A stretch of 42,332 nt of DNA from contig JACESY010000008.1 of NCBI GenBank assembly GCA_013911595.1, positions 1 to 42,332 on the forward strand. The letters run 5' to 3'. How positions within the stretch are numbered: position 1 is the stretch's first letter; every line of letters begins with the position of its first letter. Shown here in pieces: positions 1 through 7,340 of the stretch. The notes below the pieces were generated by a model. It was not told where the DNA came from. It ran no database searches and saw only the letters and a program-made list of their open reading frames with translations. The position numbers and the translations under genes were made by a program. This stretch comes from Azoarcus sp. GTDB taxonomy: Bacteria > Pseudomonadota > Gammaproteobacteria > Burkholderiales > Rhodocyclaceae.

Positions 1-540
1 ATGGATTCGCTTGACGCAGCGCAGCGCGCCGCCGCGCAGGCGTTGATCGACGGCCCGCGCAAGGGCGTGAAGGGGCCGTTCATCCCGCTGCTGCGAAGCC
101 CCGCGTTGCTCGATGCGCTGGCGCGCGCCGGCGAGACGCTGCGATTCGCGTCGGTGCTACCCAGGCGCGTGACTGAATTCGTGACGCTCATCGTGGCGCG
201 CCACACCTCGAACCAGTTCGAGTGGGCCATCCACCATCCGCTGGCGCTGGAGGCCGGCAGCGCGCGCGAGACGCTCGACGACCTTGCCGCAGGGCGCTGG
301 CCGTGTGCCATGTCGGCCGATGAGTCGGCCGCCTGGGACTTTGCACGCGAGGTGCTCGACCATCACGGCGTGTCGGATGCGACCTACGCCAACGCCCTCG
401 ATCGCTGGGACGAGCAGGGTGTGGTTGAACTCGCTGCACTGATCGGCTATTTCGCGTGCGTGTGCTGGATCATGAACGTGGCGCGAACACCGGCTCCGAG
501 TCAGCCCGAAGGGGGGGCGTTGCGACCGTTTCCGGCTTGA
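1..540 (+). CDS. Carboxymuconolactone decarboxylase (CMD/AhpD-like) family protein
   Basis: The 179-residue product resembles the gamma-carboxymuconolactone decarboxylase-like group. It has the helical core with an E-F-V-T-L-I-V-A-R-H stretch near residue 60, followed by an E-W-A-I-H-H-P-L-A motif near 74-82, as in members that act as decarboxylase-like proteins. There is no CxxC pair, so it is not an AhpD-type peroxidase. The length suits the family. The ATG is the first base of the window, so a start further upstream cannot be excluded. The substrate is unknown. The minus-strand methyltransferase gene converges on it 19 nt downstream. Confidence 0.7.
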   Translation: MDSLDAAQRAAAQALIDGPRKGVKGPFIPLLRSPALLDALARAGETLRFASVLPRRVTEFVTLIVARHTSNQFEWAIHHPLALEAGSARETLDDLAAGRWPCAMSADESAAWDFAREVLDHHGVSDATYANALDRWDEQGVVELAALIGYFACVCWIMNVARTPAPSQPEGGALRPFPA

Positions 541-559
541 TCGTCGCGCGCGGGGCGCA

Positions 560-1102
560 TCAGGTGGGGGCGCAAAGTTCCCATACGCCGGCCGGTGGCG
601 TGTTGGCCCATACCGACATCCGTCGGTGCCAGCGCAAGCCGGGCGGGGCGCGAAACGGCGCGCGTGGCTGGTAGGTGAACTGCACGAGACGGCGCTGAGG
701 GTCGGCGAGCAGGAAGCGGCAAATGCTGGCGATCGTCTCGCTGCGCACCGGAAGCGGCAGCGAGCGGAAGGGCAGGCTGGACACAAGCACCACCGCGCCC
801 TCCGGCTCGCCGAGCGCGTCGATGACCTGATCGGCCGGGGCGAGGCGTACGTCGGCTTCGGGAAAGCGCCGTTGCAGCATCTGCGCCAGATCCGGCTGCA
901 GTTCCACCGCGATCAGCGGTACTCCGGGCATTTGCTCGAGCAACGCGCGCGTGACCGGACCGGTGCCGGCGCCGAGTTCTACGATCAGGTCGGCACCGAT
1001 CGCGGTTCGCGCCATGGCGGTGGCCAGTGCGCGCGAAGAAGGCAGGACGGCGCCTGTCGAGGCCGGCGCGCGCAACATCGAGAGCAGCAACTGGACGGGC
1101 AT
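560..1102 (-). CDS. Phospholipid N-methyltransferase-like SAM-dependent methyltransferase
   Basis: This is a class I SAM-dependent methyltransferase of the type annotated as phospholipid N-methyltransferase (PmtA-like). Motif I is V-E-L-G-A-G-T-G-P-V-T. It is preceded by the P-x-x-T-G-A-V-x-P-S-S-R-A-L segment that is typical of PmtA-like proteins. The post-motif E-L-Q-P and the S-S-L-P-F-R-S-L-P loop also fit that group. I chose the ATG at 1102 (180 aa) because the family signature begins directly after it; a TTG at 1171 would add 23 residues without a ribosome-binding site. It is the last gene of a minus-strand run with the lipoprotein, glycosyltransferase and flippase-like genes, which suggests a job in membrane lipid modification. 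Actual methylation of phosphatidylethanolamine is inferred from family resemblance only. Confidence 0.7.
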   Translation of the reverse strand: MPVQLLLSMLRAPASTGAVLPSSRALATAMARTAIGADLIVELGAGTGPVTRALLEQMPGVPLIAVELQPDLAQMLQRRFPEADVRLAPADQVIDALGEPEGAVVLVSSLPFRSLPLPVRSETIASICRFLLADPQRRLVQFTYQPRAPFRAPPGLRWHRRMSVWANTPPAGVWELCAPT

Positions 1103-1220
1103 TCGCGTGGACGCGCCGGGAAGACCGGGACGCCGGAGGTGACTTACGAGATTCGCAGCATACCCGTTCAAGGCCGGTCGGTGCCAATCGGAACCACGGT
1201 GATGTGTCGGTGCTCGTACT

Positions 1221-1766
1221 TCAGAGGCCCAGTTCGCGGGTCAGCCGATCGAGACGCATGGCGGCGTCGATGCGGTCGTCGCGCAGACGGTCGCGCTTGC
1301 GTTCCAGGCTGCGAATGTCGACCCACAGGCGGGCCCGGTCGCGTTCGTCGAGCTTCTTGGAGGTGGCGAGTTGGCGCTCGCGCCAAGTCAGGTCGCGATC
1401 GATGGATTCGATCTCGCGGCGCGTGTCGGCGAGCTGACGGGCCGCGTCGTGCAGGCGTGCGAAATCGGCGTCATCGCACACGCCGGCGTAGCGCCTGCCG
1501 GCCAGGCCGTGCTCGATGGCGTTGGGCAGTTGGCAGTACTCTGGCAGTCCAAGCTGGCGGCCGGCTTCCCAGGCCGGCGCGTCGGGCACGATGCCTGCCT
1601 GCGCGCAGGCTTCGGCGTGGCGTTCGATGCGCGAGTGCGGGTAGCCGTCACGCCCGTCTTCGACGCCCAGCGCGTGCCAGTCGGTGCGTGCGCATTCTTC
1701 GGACGGGATGGTTGCGCATCCCGCGATCAGCGCGACGATCAGGGTGACAGGCAGGGTGGTCCTCAT
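1221..1766 (-). CDS. DUF2799-type lipoprotein
   Basis: The product is a 181-residue secreted lipoprotein. The N-terminus (M-R-T-T-L-P-V-T-L-I-V-A-L-I-A-G-C) is a lipoprotein signal peptide with lipobox I-A-G-C, so Cys17 should be lipidated. The mature part has the D-W-x-x-L-G-x-x-D-G and Y-C-x-x-x-N features of DUF2799 proteins and ends in a charged, probably coiled-coil tail (residues about 105-181). The ATG overlaps the stop of the glycosyltransferase fusion by 4 nt (ATGA), which indicates translational coupling, and a GGAGAG ribosome-binding site lies about 8 nt upstream. The function of the family is not known. Confidence 0.8.
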   Translation of the reverse strand: MRTTLPVTLIVALIAGCATIPSEECARTDWHALGVEDGRDGYPHSRIERHAEACAQAGIVPDAPAWEAGRQLGLPEYCQLPNAIEHGLAGRRYAGVCDDADFARLHDAARQLADTRREIESIDRDLTWRERQLATSKKLDERDRARLWVDIRSLERKRDRLRDDRIDAAMRLDRLTRELGL

Positions 1767-4012
1767 GGGGTGCTCTCCAGGTTCGGCGTCGTCGCCGCAT
1801 CTTGTTTGGCCTTGTGTGCCAGCGTCTCGGCATAGAAGCCGCGGATGCGCGTCGCGAAGGCCTCGACCGAATGGTCGGCGGCGAAGCTCACTGCATTGTC
1901 TGCCATCTCGCGGCGCAAGGTGTCGTCGGTGAGCAGTTCCACCACGCGCTTGCACCAGCGCGCGTGGTTCTCGGGCGTCTTGAAGCCATTGTGGCCGTCG
2001 TGCACGACGTCGTCGATGCCGCTCGAGCGCACCGCCACCACCGGCAGTCCGGCCGCCATCGCCTCCAGGATGACCATGCCCTGGGTCTCCGACTTCGAAG
2101 CGAATACGAACACGTCGCCCAGCGCGTACCACTTGGCCATGTCTTCCGGCGGTACCGCGCCGACCAGCGTGAAGTGCTCTCGCAGCCCCAGATCGTCGAT
2201 GCGCCCTTGCAGACGACGGCGCTGGTGACCGTCGCCGATCATCAGCACGCGAAACGGCGCCTCGCACTTGCGTCGCAGACGGTCGGCCGCGTCGATCAGG
2301 AAGTCGATGTTCTTCTCGTTTGACAGGCGCGACACGCTGATCAGCACGCGCGCGTCGCCGATGCCCAGTTCGCTTCGCAGGCGGTCTACCTCGTCGCGGT
2401 CGACTTCGCGGAAGCGCGCGTACTCGATGCCGGTTGGTTGCACCAGGCTGGGAGTGGTCACGCCGATCATGCGCAGGTATTCCTCCGTCGAATAGGTCGG
2501 CACGACGACGCCGTCGCAGCGGTTGGCGAAGCGCCGGATCAGCGCGTGCGAGATCAGGTTGCGGAACAGCGCGACGGGCAGTGGCACGAAGTGGGCGTAG
2601 TGCTCGAGCCGCGTGTGATAGGTGTAGATCACAGGCACCTTGAGTCGGCGTGCGACGAACACCCCGAGCGAGCCGAGCCAGAACGGGTGATGTACGTGGA
2701 TGATGTCCGGCGCGAACTCGCGCACGCCACGTCGGATCGACGGCAGGAAGGCGTTGGCGAGCCGGAATTCGCGCTTTTCGCCAAGCGCGAGCAGCGAAGG
2801 CACGCGCAGCACGTCGGCCTCGCGTTCTGGCTGCTTGCGGTAGCGCGGCGCGACCACCATCACCGTGTCGCCGAGTGCGACCAACCCGGCCTTGAGGCGC
2901 GCAATCGAGATCGGTACGCCACCGATGAAAGGCAGGTAGTTGTTCGTGAACATCGCCACGCGCAACGGACGATCCAGCCACGGCGTGGCGTCGACGTCGT
3001 AGTCCGGGTAGTAGTCGCGCCCGACGAACACGGCGCGATAGAGCTTGATCGCCAGCCCGGCCAGAACGGCGACGATCAGGAAGAAATTGACGTAGCCGAC
3101 GTAGAACAGCGAATAGACGAAGAACCACAGGCTCTCGACCTGTTTGAGCAACGGATGCTGGCCGACTTCGAGGGGCTCGACGACGTGGCTGATTGAGCCG
3201 TCCGCGTGCTTGTCCACGCGCACGTAGTGATAGAAGCTCTCGGCGTCGTTGAGTACCAGGCCGCCGGCTCCGCCGGTCACGACAAACAGCGTGTCGCCTT
3301 GCCGCTGCTCGTCATGGATCGAGAGGTTGGCCGAGAACACCATGTCGATGCGATGGCGCTCGACGGCGGCGAGCAGCGCGTCGCGGAAATCGTCGGGCAG
3401 ATAGTCATTGTCGGTGGCGAGCATCGGCTCGTCGACGGGACGCAGCGGCGGCTTGCCCACGAACACGAAGCGCGCGCGGGTGGTGTCGTTCTCGAGCAGA
3501 TCGTCCATCCAGCGCAACTGCCAGCGCCACGGCGTCTTGCCCGTACCGTCGAGAAAGATCAGCCGCGTGTCGCCGAAGCGCAGGCTGTAGAAGTGCGGCC
3601 CGAAGTGCTCGTAGAAACGAAAGCTGCCGAAATTCTCGTACTCGTTCGCTCCGAAGGTCAGCAGCCAGGGCACGGTCAAGCGGCCCAGCGTGCCCTCGAG
3701 CGCACGGTACTTGTCCTCCCCGCCACCACTGACCGCGTTGCCGGCGGACACGACAAAATCCACCCCGGCCTTGTTGAGCCTCGGCAGGATGCGCCGCTCG
3801 AAGATGCCCACCGAGTTCTCGATGTTGCCGACGACCGCAAAACTGAAGGATTCGCGCTCTGCGAGCACGTCACGGATGCGTTCGACCTGCGGCGTATGCA
3901 GGGCCTTGAGGTCGGGCAGCACGAAGTTCAGGTACGCCTTGTAGCCGAGCATCAGCATCACGACCGCAACGCAGGCGTAGAAGGTGAAGCGGGAGTGCAG
4001 CAGTCGTTTCAC
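1763..4012 (-). CDS. Membrane-anchored fusion: degenerate calcineurin-like phosphoesterase domain plus GT4 glycosyltransferase
   Basis: The 749-residue protein has two halves. Residues 7-27 form a TM anchor. Residues 55-280 follow the layout of a calcineurin-like metallophosphoesterase, but the places of the metal ligands read GNIEN (62-66), GN (91-92), GANE (121-124), GKPP (186-189) and SANLS (227-231) instead of D-x-H/D, GD, GNH, HxP and GHxH. A second TM segment lies at about 298-322. From residue 350 there is a GT-B family 4 glycosyltransferase: N-N-Y-L-P-x-x-G-G-V, H-V-H-H-P-F, Y-H-T-R-x-E-H-Y, S-R-L-S-x-E-K-N, and the nucleotide-sugar E-T-Q-G-x-x-x-L-E motif. This resembles diacylglycerol glucosyltransferases. 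The GTG start at 4012 overlaps the upstream stop by 4 nt (GTGA); extending to 4249 would only read antisense to the flippase gene. The product is inferred to be a glycolipid. Confidence 0.85.
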   Translation of the reverse strand: MKRLLHSRFTFYACVAVVMLMLGYKAYLNFVLPDLKALHTPQVERIRDVLAERESFSFAVVGNIENSVGIFERRILPRLNKAGVDFVVSAGNAVSGGGEDKYRALEGTLGRLTVPWLLTFGANEYENFGSFRFYEHFGPHFYSLRFGDTRLIFLDGTGKTPWRWQLRWMDDLLENDTTRARFVFVGKPPLRPVDEPMLATDNDYLPDDFRDALLAAVERHRIDMVFSANLSIHDEQRQGDTLFVVTGGAGGLVLNDAESFYHYVRVDKHADGSISHVVEPLEVGQHPLLKQVESLWFFVYSLFYVGYVNFFLIVAVLAGLAIKLYRAVFVGRDYYPDYDVDATPWLDRPLRVAMFTNNYLPFIGGVPISIARLKAGLVALGDTVMVVAPRYRKQPEREADVLRVPSLLALGEKREFRLANAFLPSIRRGVREFAPDIIHVHHPFWLGSLGVFVARRLKVPVIYTYHTRLEHYAHFVPLPVALFRNLISHALIRRFANRCDGVVVPTYSTEEYLRMIGVTTPSLVQPTGIEYARFREVDRDEVDRLRSELGIGDARVLISVSRLSNEKNIDFLIDAADRLRRKCEAPFRVLMIGDGHQRRRLQGRIDDLGLREHFTLVGAVPPEDMAKWYALGDVFVFASKSETQGMVILEAMAAGLPVVAVRSSGIDDVVHDGHNGFKTPENHARWCKRVVELLTDDTLRREMADNAVSFAADHSVEAFATRIRGFYAETLAHKAKQDAATTPNLESTP

Positions 4013-5076
4013 GGTTGAGTCCTCGCCGTGACTGCGAGCCGCCGGCCGAGCAGCACGAGGCCGATCAGCATGCCCAGATGGATGGTGAGAAAGCGCCAGG
4101 CGAGGGTTACCAGCACCAGTTGTTCGGGGCCCAGTATGTCGGTGAAGAAGGCACCGAACACGCCCTCCGAAATGCCGGCGGCGCCCGGCGTCGGTGCGAA
4201 GTACATGGCGAAGGTCGTCACCAGGGCCAGTCCCGACGTGGTCAGCCACGCTGTGTCATGGCCGAGCCCCCCGACCAGTAGCGCCGGGAAGCTGAACAAA
4301 CAGCCCAGGAACAGCAGCGTGCTGGCCACCGACAGCGCGATCAGGTGCGGCGGGCCCGACAGATACGCGCCGAAGCTGCGTGCAAAGCGCAGCACCTCGC
4401 GTCGCAGCGCGAACTGCATCCGGCGATGGCGTCGCGCGCCCACCAGCCCGACGCGACGCAGCCCGGCCAGCGAACCGCCCAGCGGCGCGATCAACCAGCG
4501 CGTGCGTAGCACGACGACCGCGAAGAACAGCACGTACAGCGTCACGAGCACCGCCAGTACCGGCGCGATGCGCCCCAGCAGCGCGTGACCGTCGGTTGAA
4601 GCGCCGAACACTAGGAAAAGGGGCGTTGCCACGAAGATCACCGCCGTGGCCAGCACCGTGCGCAGGGTCGTCGCGGCGGTGGCGCGGCCGACCGGCACGC
4701 CATGTTCGCGCAGGAACCACACCTGCGCGATGCCGCCACCGGTAGCCATCGGCGTGACGTTGGAGAAGAAGATGTTCACGAATACCAGCCGCCCCATCGC
4801 TGCGGCCGGGATGCGGTGGCCCAATGCGCGCAGCGTGTAGTGCAGGCGAAGTCCGTCAGCCAGAAAATAGAGCGCGAGCAGGGCGCCCGCCGCTGCCAGC
4901 ACCGGAGGAGCCAGCAGGCGCCGGTCGAAGGCGACGCTGCGCCCGGCGAACTGCTCGAAGACCGCCCACACGCCCGCAGCGGTGAACGCGACGAATAGCA
5001 ATCCGAACAGCACCAGTCGGCGTCGCGGCGAGGAATCGGGCTTGTGCCCCGTCGGCATGTCCATTGCCTGCATCAT
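4009..5076 (-). CDS. Lysylphosphatidylglycerol synthase TM region / UPF0104 (YbhN-like) membrane protein
   Basis: This is a polytopic inner-membrane protein of 355 residues with about eight hydrophobic segments. It has the family landmarks F-F-S-N-V-T-P-M-A-T-G-G-G (near 110-120) and F-x-P-T-P-G-A-A-G-x-x-E (near 300). Relatives are the flippase-like TM domain of MprF and the YbhN group, thought to move lipids or lipid-linked sugars across the membrane. It is the first gene of a translationally coupled operon with the glycosyltransferase fusion, which fits a flippase for that enzyme's product (inference). Several in-frame ATGs (5076, 5073, 5064) are possible starts. The OYE-family gene is divergent, 73 nt away. 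Confidence 0.8.
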   Translation of the reverse strand: MMQAMDMPTGHKPDSSPRRRLVLFGLLFVAFTAAGVWAVFEQFAGRSVAFDRRLLAPPVLAAAGALLALYFLADGLRLHYTLRALGHRIPAAAMGRLVFVNIFFSNVTPMATGGGIAQVWFLREHGVPVGRATAATTLRTVLATAVIFVATPLFLVFGASTDGHALLGRIAPVLAVLVTLYVLFFAVVVLRTRWLIAPLGGSLAGLRRVGLVGARRHRRMQFALRREVLRFARSFGAYLSGPPHLIALSVASTLLFLGCLFSFPALLVGGLGHDTAWLTTSGLALVTTFAMYFAPTPGAAGISEGVFGAFFTDILGPEQLVLVTLAWRFLTIHLGMLIGLVLLGRRLAVTARTQP

Positions 5077-5149
5077 ACCGGCGCCGGGAGCGCGGCATCC
5101 GGGTTACAGTGCGCAGCTTCCCGCCGGTACTTTGCGCATGAGGCACGCC

Positions 5150-6262
5150 ATGAGTCCCTTGTTCACCCCGCTGGCCCTGGACGGGCTGCAACTGGCCAAC
5201 CGCATCGTCGTTGCGCCGATGTGTCAGTACTCGGCCGAGGACGGCTGTGCGACCGACTGGCACCTGATCCATCTGGGCAATCTGGCGTTGTCCGGTGCCG
5301 GGTTGCTGATCCTCGAGGCGACCGCGGTGCGGCCCGAGGGGCGGATTTCGCCAGACGATCTGGGGCTCTACGACGACGCTACCGAAGCCGCGCTCGCCCG
5401 CGTGCTCGGAGCGGTGCGCCGCTATTCGGCGACGCCGCTGGGCGTGCAGCTCGCGCATGCCGGGCGCAAGGCATCAAGCGCGGCACCGTTTCGCGGCGGC
5501 GCGCTGATCACGCCGAGCCAGGGCGGCTGGCGGCCGCTCGCACCCTCGCCGCTCGCCCATGGCCGTGACGAGCCGCCACCGGAGGCGATCGACGCGGCCG
5601 GTCTGGCGGATATCCGCGAGGCCTTCGTTGCGGCCGCGCGTCGCGCCGCGCGCCTGGGCTTCGATCTGCTCGAACTGCACGCTGCCCACGGCTATCTGCT
5701 GCACCAGTTCCTGTCTCCCTTGGCCAACCGCCGCAGCGACGCCTACGGCGGTTCGCTCGAGAACCGTATGCGCTTTCCGCTGGAGGTGTTCGACGCGGCG
5801 CGCGCGGTTTTCCCGGCCGGGCGGCCGGTGGGGGTGCGCATCTCGGCCACAGACTGGGTGGACGGCGGCTGGGACGTGGCGCAAAGCCTTGAATTCGCCG
5901 CGGCGCTGCAAGCGCGCGGCTGCAGCTTCATTCACGTATCCAGCGGCGGGCTGTCGACCGAGCAGAAGATTCCACTGGCGCCGGGTTACCAGGTGCCGTT
6001 CGCAAAGCAGGTGCGCCACCGCGTGAACATGCCGGTGATCGCGGTCGGCCTGCTGACCGAACCGGAGCAAGCCGAGGCCATTGTTGCAAACGGCGAGGCC
6101 GATCTCGTGGCGCTCGCGCGGGGCATGCTGTGGGACCCGCGCTGGCCGTGGCACGCGGCGGCCAGACTGGGCGGTACGGTGAAAGCTCCGCCGCAGTACT
6201 GGCGCTGCGAGCCGCGCGAATACAAGGGCGTGTTTGGCGACACGACGACCGGCCAGAGGTAG
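5150..6262 (+). CDS. NADH:flavin oxidoreductase, Old Yellow Enzyme family (YqjM-like ene-reductase)
   Basis: The 370-residue product is an FMN-dependent (beta/alpha)8 ene-reductase that reduces activated C=C bonds with NAD(P)H. The N-terminal P-M-C-Q-Y-S motif (Cys25, Tyr27) is the hallmark of the YqjM-type class. H177 and H180 in L-H-A-A-H-G-Y are the substrate-binding pair, with Y182 as the usual proton donor. S-P-L-x-N-x-R-x-D-x-Y-G-G-S-x-x-N-R, H-V-S-S-G and the A-V-G-L-L phosphate-binding stretch complete the signature. The ATG at 5150 starts directly at the conserved L-F-T-P-L sequence; ATG 5138 is an alternative. The physiological substrate is unknown. A terminator follows 7 nt after the stop. 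Confidence 0.9.
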   Translation: MSPLFTPLALDGLQLANRIVVAPMCQYSAEDGCATDWHLIHLGNLALSGAGLLILEATAVRPEGRISPDDLGLYDDATEAALARVLGAVRRYSATPLGVQLAHAGRKASSAAPFRGGALITPSQGGWRPLAPSPLAHGRDEPPPEAIDAAGLADIREAFVAAARRAARLGFDLLELHAAHGYLLHQFLSPLANRRSDAYGGSLENRMRFPLEVFDAARAVFPAGRPVGVRISATDWVDGGWDVAQSLEFAAALQARGCSFIHVSSGGLSTEQKIPLAPGYQVPFAKQVRHRVNMPVIAVGLLTEPEQAEAIVANGEADLVALARGMLWDPRWPWHAAARLGGTVKAPPQYWRCEPREYKGVFGDTTTGQR

Positions 6263-6269
6263 AAACGAA

Positions 6270-6291
6270 AAGCCCCGGAAATCCGGGGCTT
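6270..6291. terminator. Bidirectional intrinsic terminator
   Basis: A 9-bp perfect stem (AAGCCCCGG / CCGGGGCTT) has a 4-nt AAAT loop and A/T-rich flanks on both sides. It lies between the convergent OYE and TerB/DUF697 genes and probably serves both. Confidence 0.85.
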
Positions 6292-6314
6292 GTTGCTTTG
6301 GAGTCGACGCTGCT

Positions 6315-7277
6315 TCAGCCGCGCAGGCTGGACGTGATCTGCGCCAGATCCACGGTGCGTGCGCGCTCGGCGATCTGGCCGGCGTACTGCTGCTGCAAGC
6401 CACGCGCCTGGCCGAACCATTCCGTGAACTCGGCCTTGAGCGCGGCGGTATCGAGCTTGCGGCCACCGCCGTAGTAGCTCACCGCGATCTTGCCGATGGC
6501 GTAGGTGGTGGCGAACGAGAAGGCCGCGCCGGTGGCGGTGCCACCGACCCCGCGTCCGAGTCCGCCGAAGACCTTGCCGAGCAGGCCGCCGACGAGCTTG
6601 CGGCCGATCTGTTCGACGTACTGCCCGGTCATGCCGACGCCGGCCGCGGCCAGGAAATCCGTGATGTGGCCGCGGTCGAGCTCGTAGCCGTGGGCCTTGC
6701 CGACGCGATACACCAACCGCAATTGCAGCGGAATGATGGCCATCGAGGCCATGGATTGCGGCAGCAGTTCGAGGGCGCCATTGAGGATGGAGGCGTTGAG
6801 GATCATGCGGTCGAGCTCATTGCGATCCGGCGCGGGGGCGGTGCCTGTTCCGGCGGCCACGGCGACCGGTACGACTTCTGCCGGAAGGCTGCCGGCGACC
6901 GGCGCTTCGGCGACTTCCTCGGCCTGGTGCACGGTGGCTTCGGCCTGGCCGTGGTCGAGTTTCAGCGCGGCTTCCAGCCGCTCGAGGTATGCGGTTTCGG
7001 CCGCGTCGTGGCGGCCGTCGGCTTCGACCACGCCGACGGCCATCTCGAAGGCGAGCTGGCGCAGTTCCAGGGTGTCCAGTTCGGTGGCGGCTGCGTCAAG
7101 GTCGGCGCGACCGAGCAGCACGTCCTGATAGAGCTTCATGAAATCGAGGTCACCGTCGTCACCGAGTGACTCGGCGACGCGGCGCACGTGTTCGCGCTCG
7201 GTGCTGTCCTTGCGTCCGTCTGCGAATGCGGCCATCAGGCAGATCGTGATGATGGCGCGGGCCTGTTGCGGGTTCAT
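6315..7277 (-). CDS. TerB-like N-terminal domain plus DUF697 membrane-associated protein
   Basis: The product has 320 residues. Residues 1-110 look like a TerB/DjlA-type helical domain (A-x-x-x-x-C-L-M-A-A-F-A-D-G-R and E-M-A-V-G-V-V-E-A-D-G repeats). A low-complexity Ala/Pro/Val linker follows (about 118-150). Residues 160-320 match DUF697: R-L-V-Y-R-V-G-K-A-H-G, then a Gly-rich hydrophobic stretch G-R-K-L-V-G-G-L-L-G-K-V-F-G-G-L-G, and a Y-A-I-G-K-I-A-V-x-Y-Y-G-G-G motif. DUF697 proteins are linked to membrane or GTPase-associated functions, but the role is not established. The start is well supported by an AAGGAGG ribosome-binding site a few nt upstream. Confidence 0.75.
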   Translation of the reverse strand: MNPQQARAIITICLMAAFADGRKDSTEREHVRRVAESLGDDGDLDFMKLYQDVLLGRADLDAAATELDTLELRQLAFEMAVGVVEADGRHDAAETAYLERLEAALKLDHGQAEATVHQAEEVAEAPVAGSLPAEVVPVAVAAGTGTAPAPDRNELDRMILNASILNGALELLPQSMASMAIIPLQLRLVYRVGKAHGYELDRGHITDFLAAAGVGMTGQYVEQIGRKLVGGLLGKVFGGLGRGVGGTATGAAFSFATTYAIGKIAVSYYGGGRKLDTAALKAEFTEWFGQARGLQQQYAGQIAERARTVDLAQITSSLRG

Positions 7278-7340
7278 CGAACCTCCTTTGCGGTCTGGGA
7301 CAAAATAGTGTGAATGGGGGAACGTCAGTTTTTCGTTCGT

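Noticed and set aside
1221..3128. A 635-codon minus-strand frame running through the glycosyltransferase region
   Set aside because: Only its last 181 codons, from ATG 1766, are a gene (the lipoprotein). The rest is an Arg-rich shadow of the glycosyltransferase.
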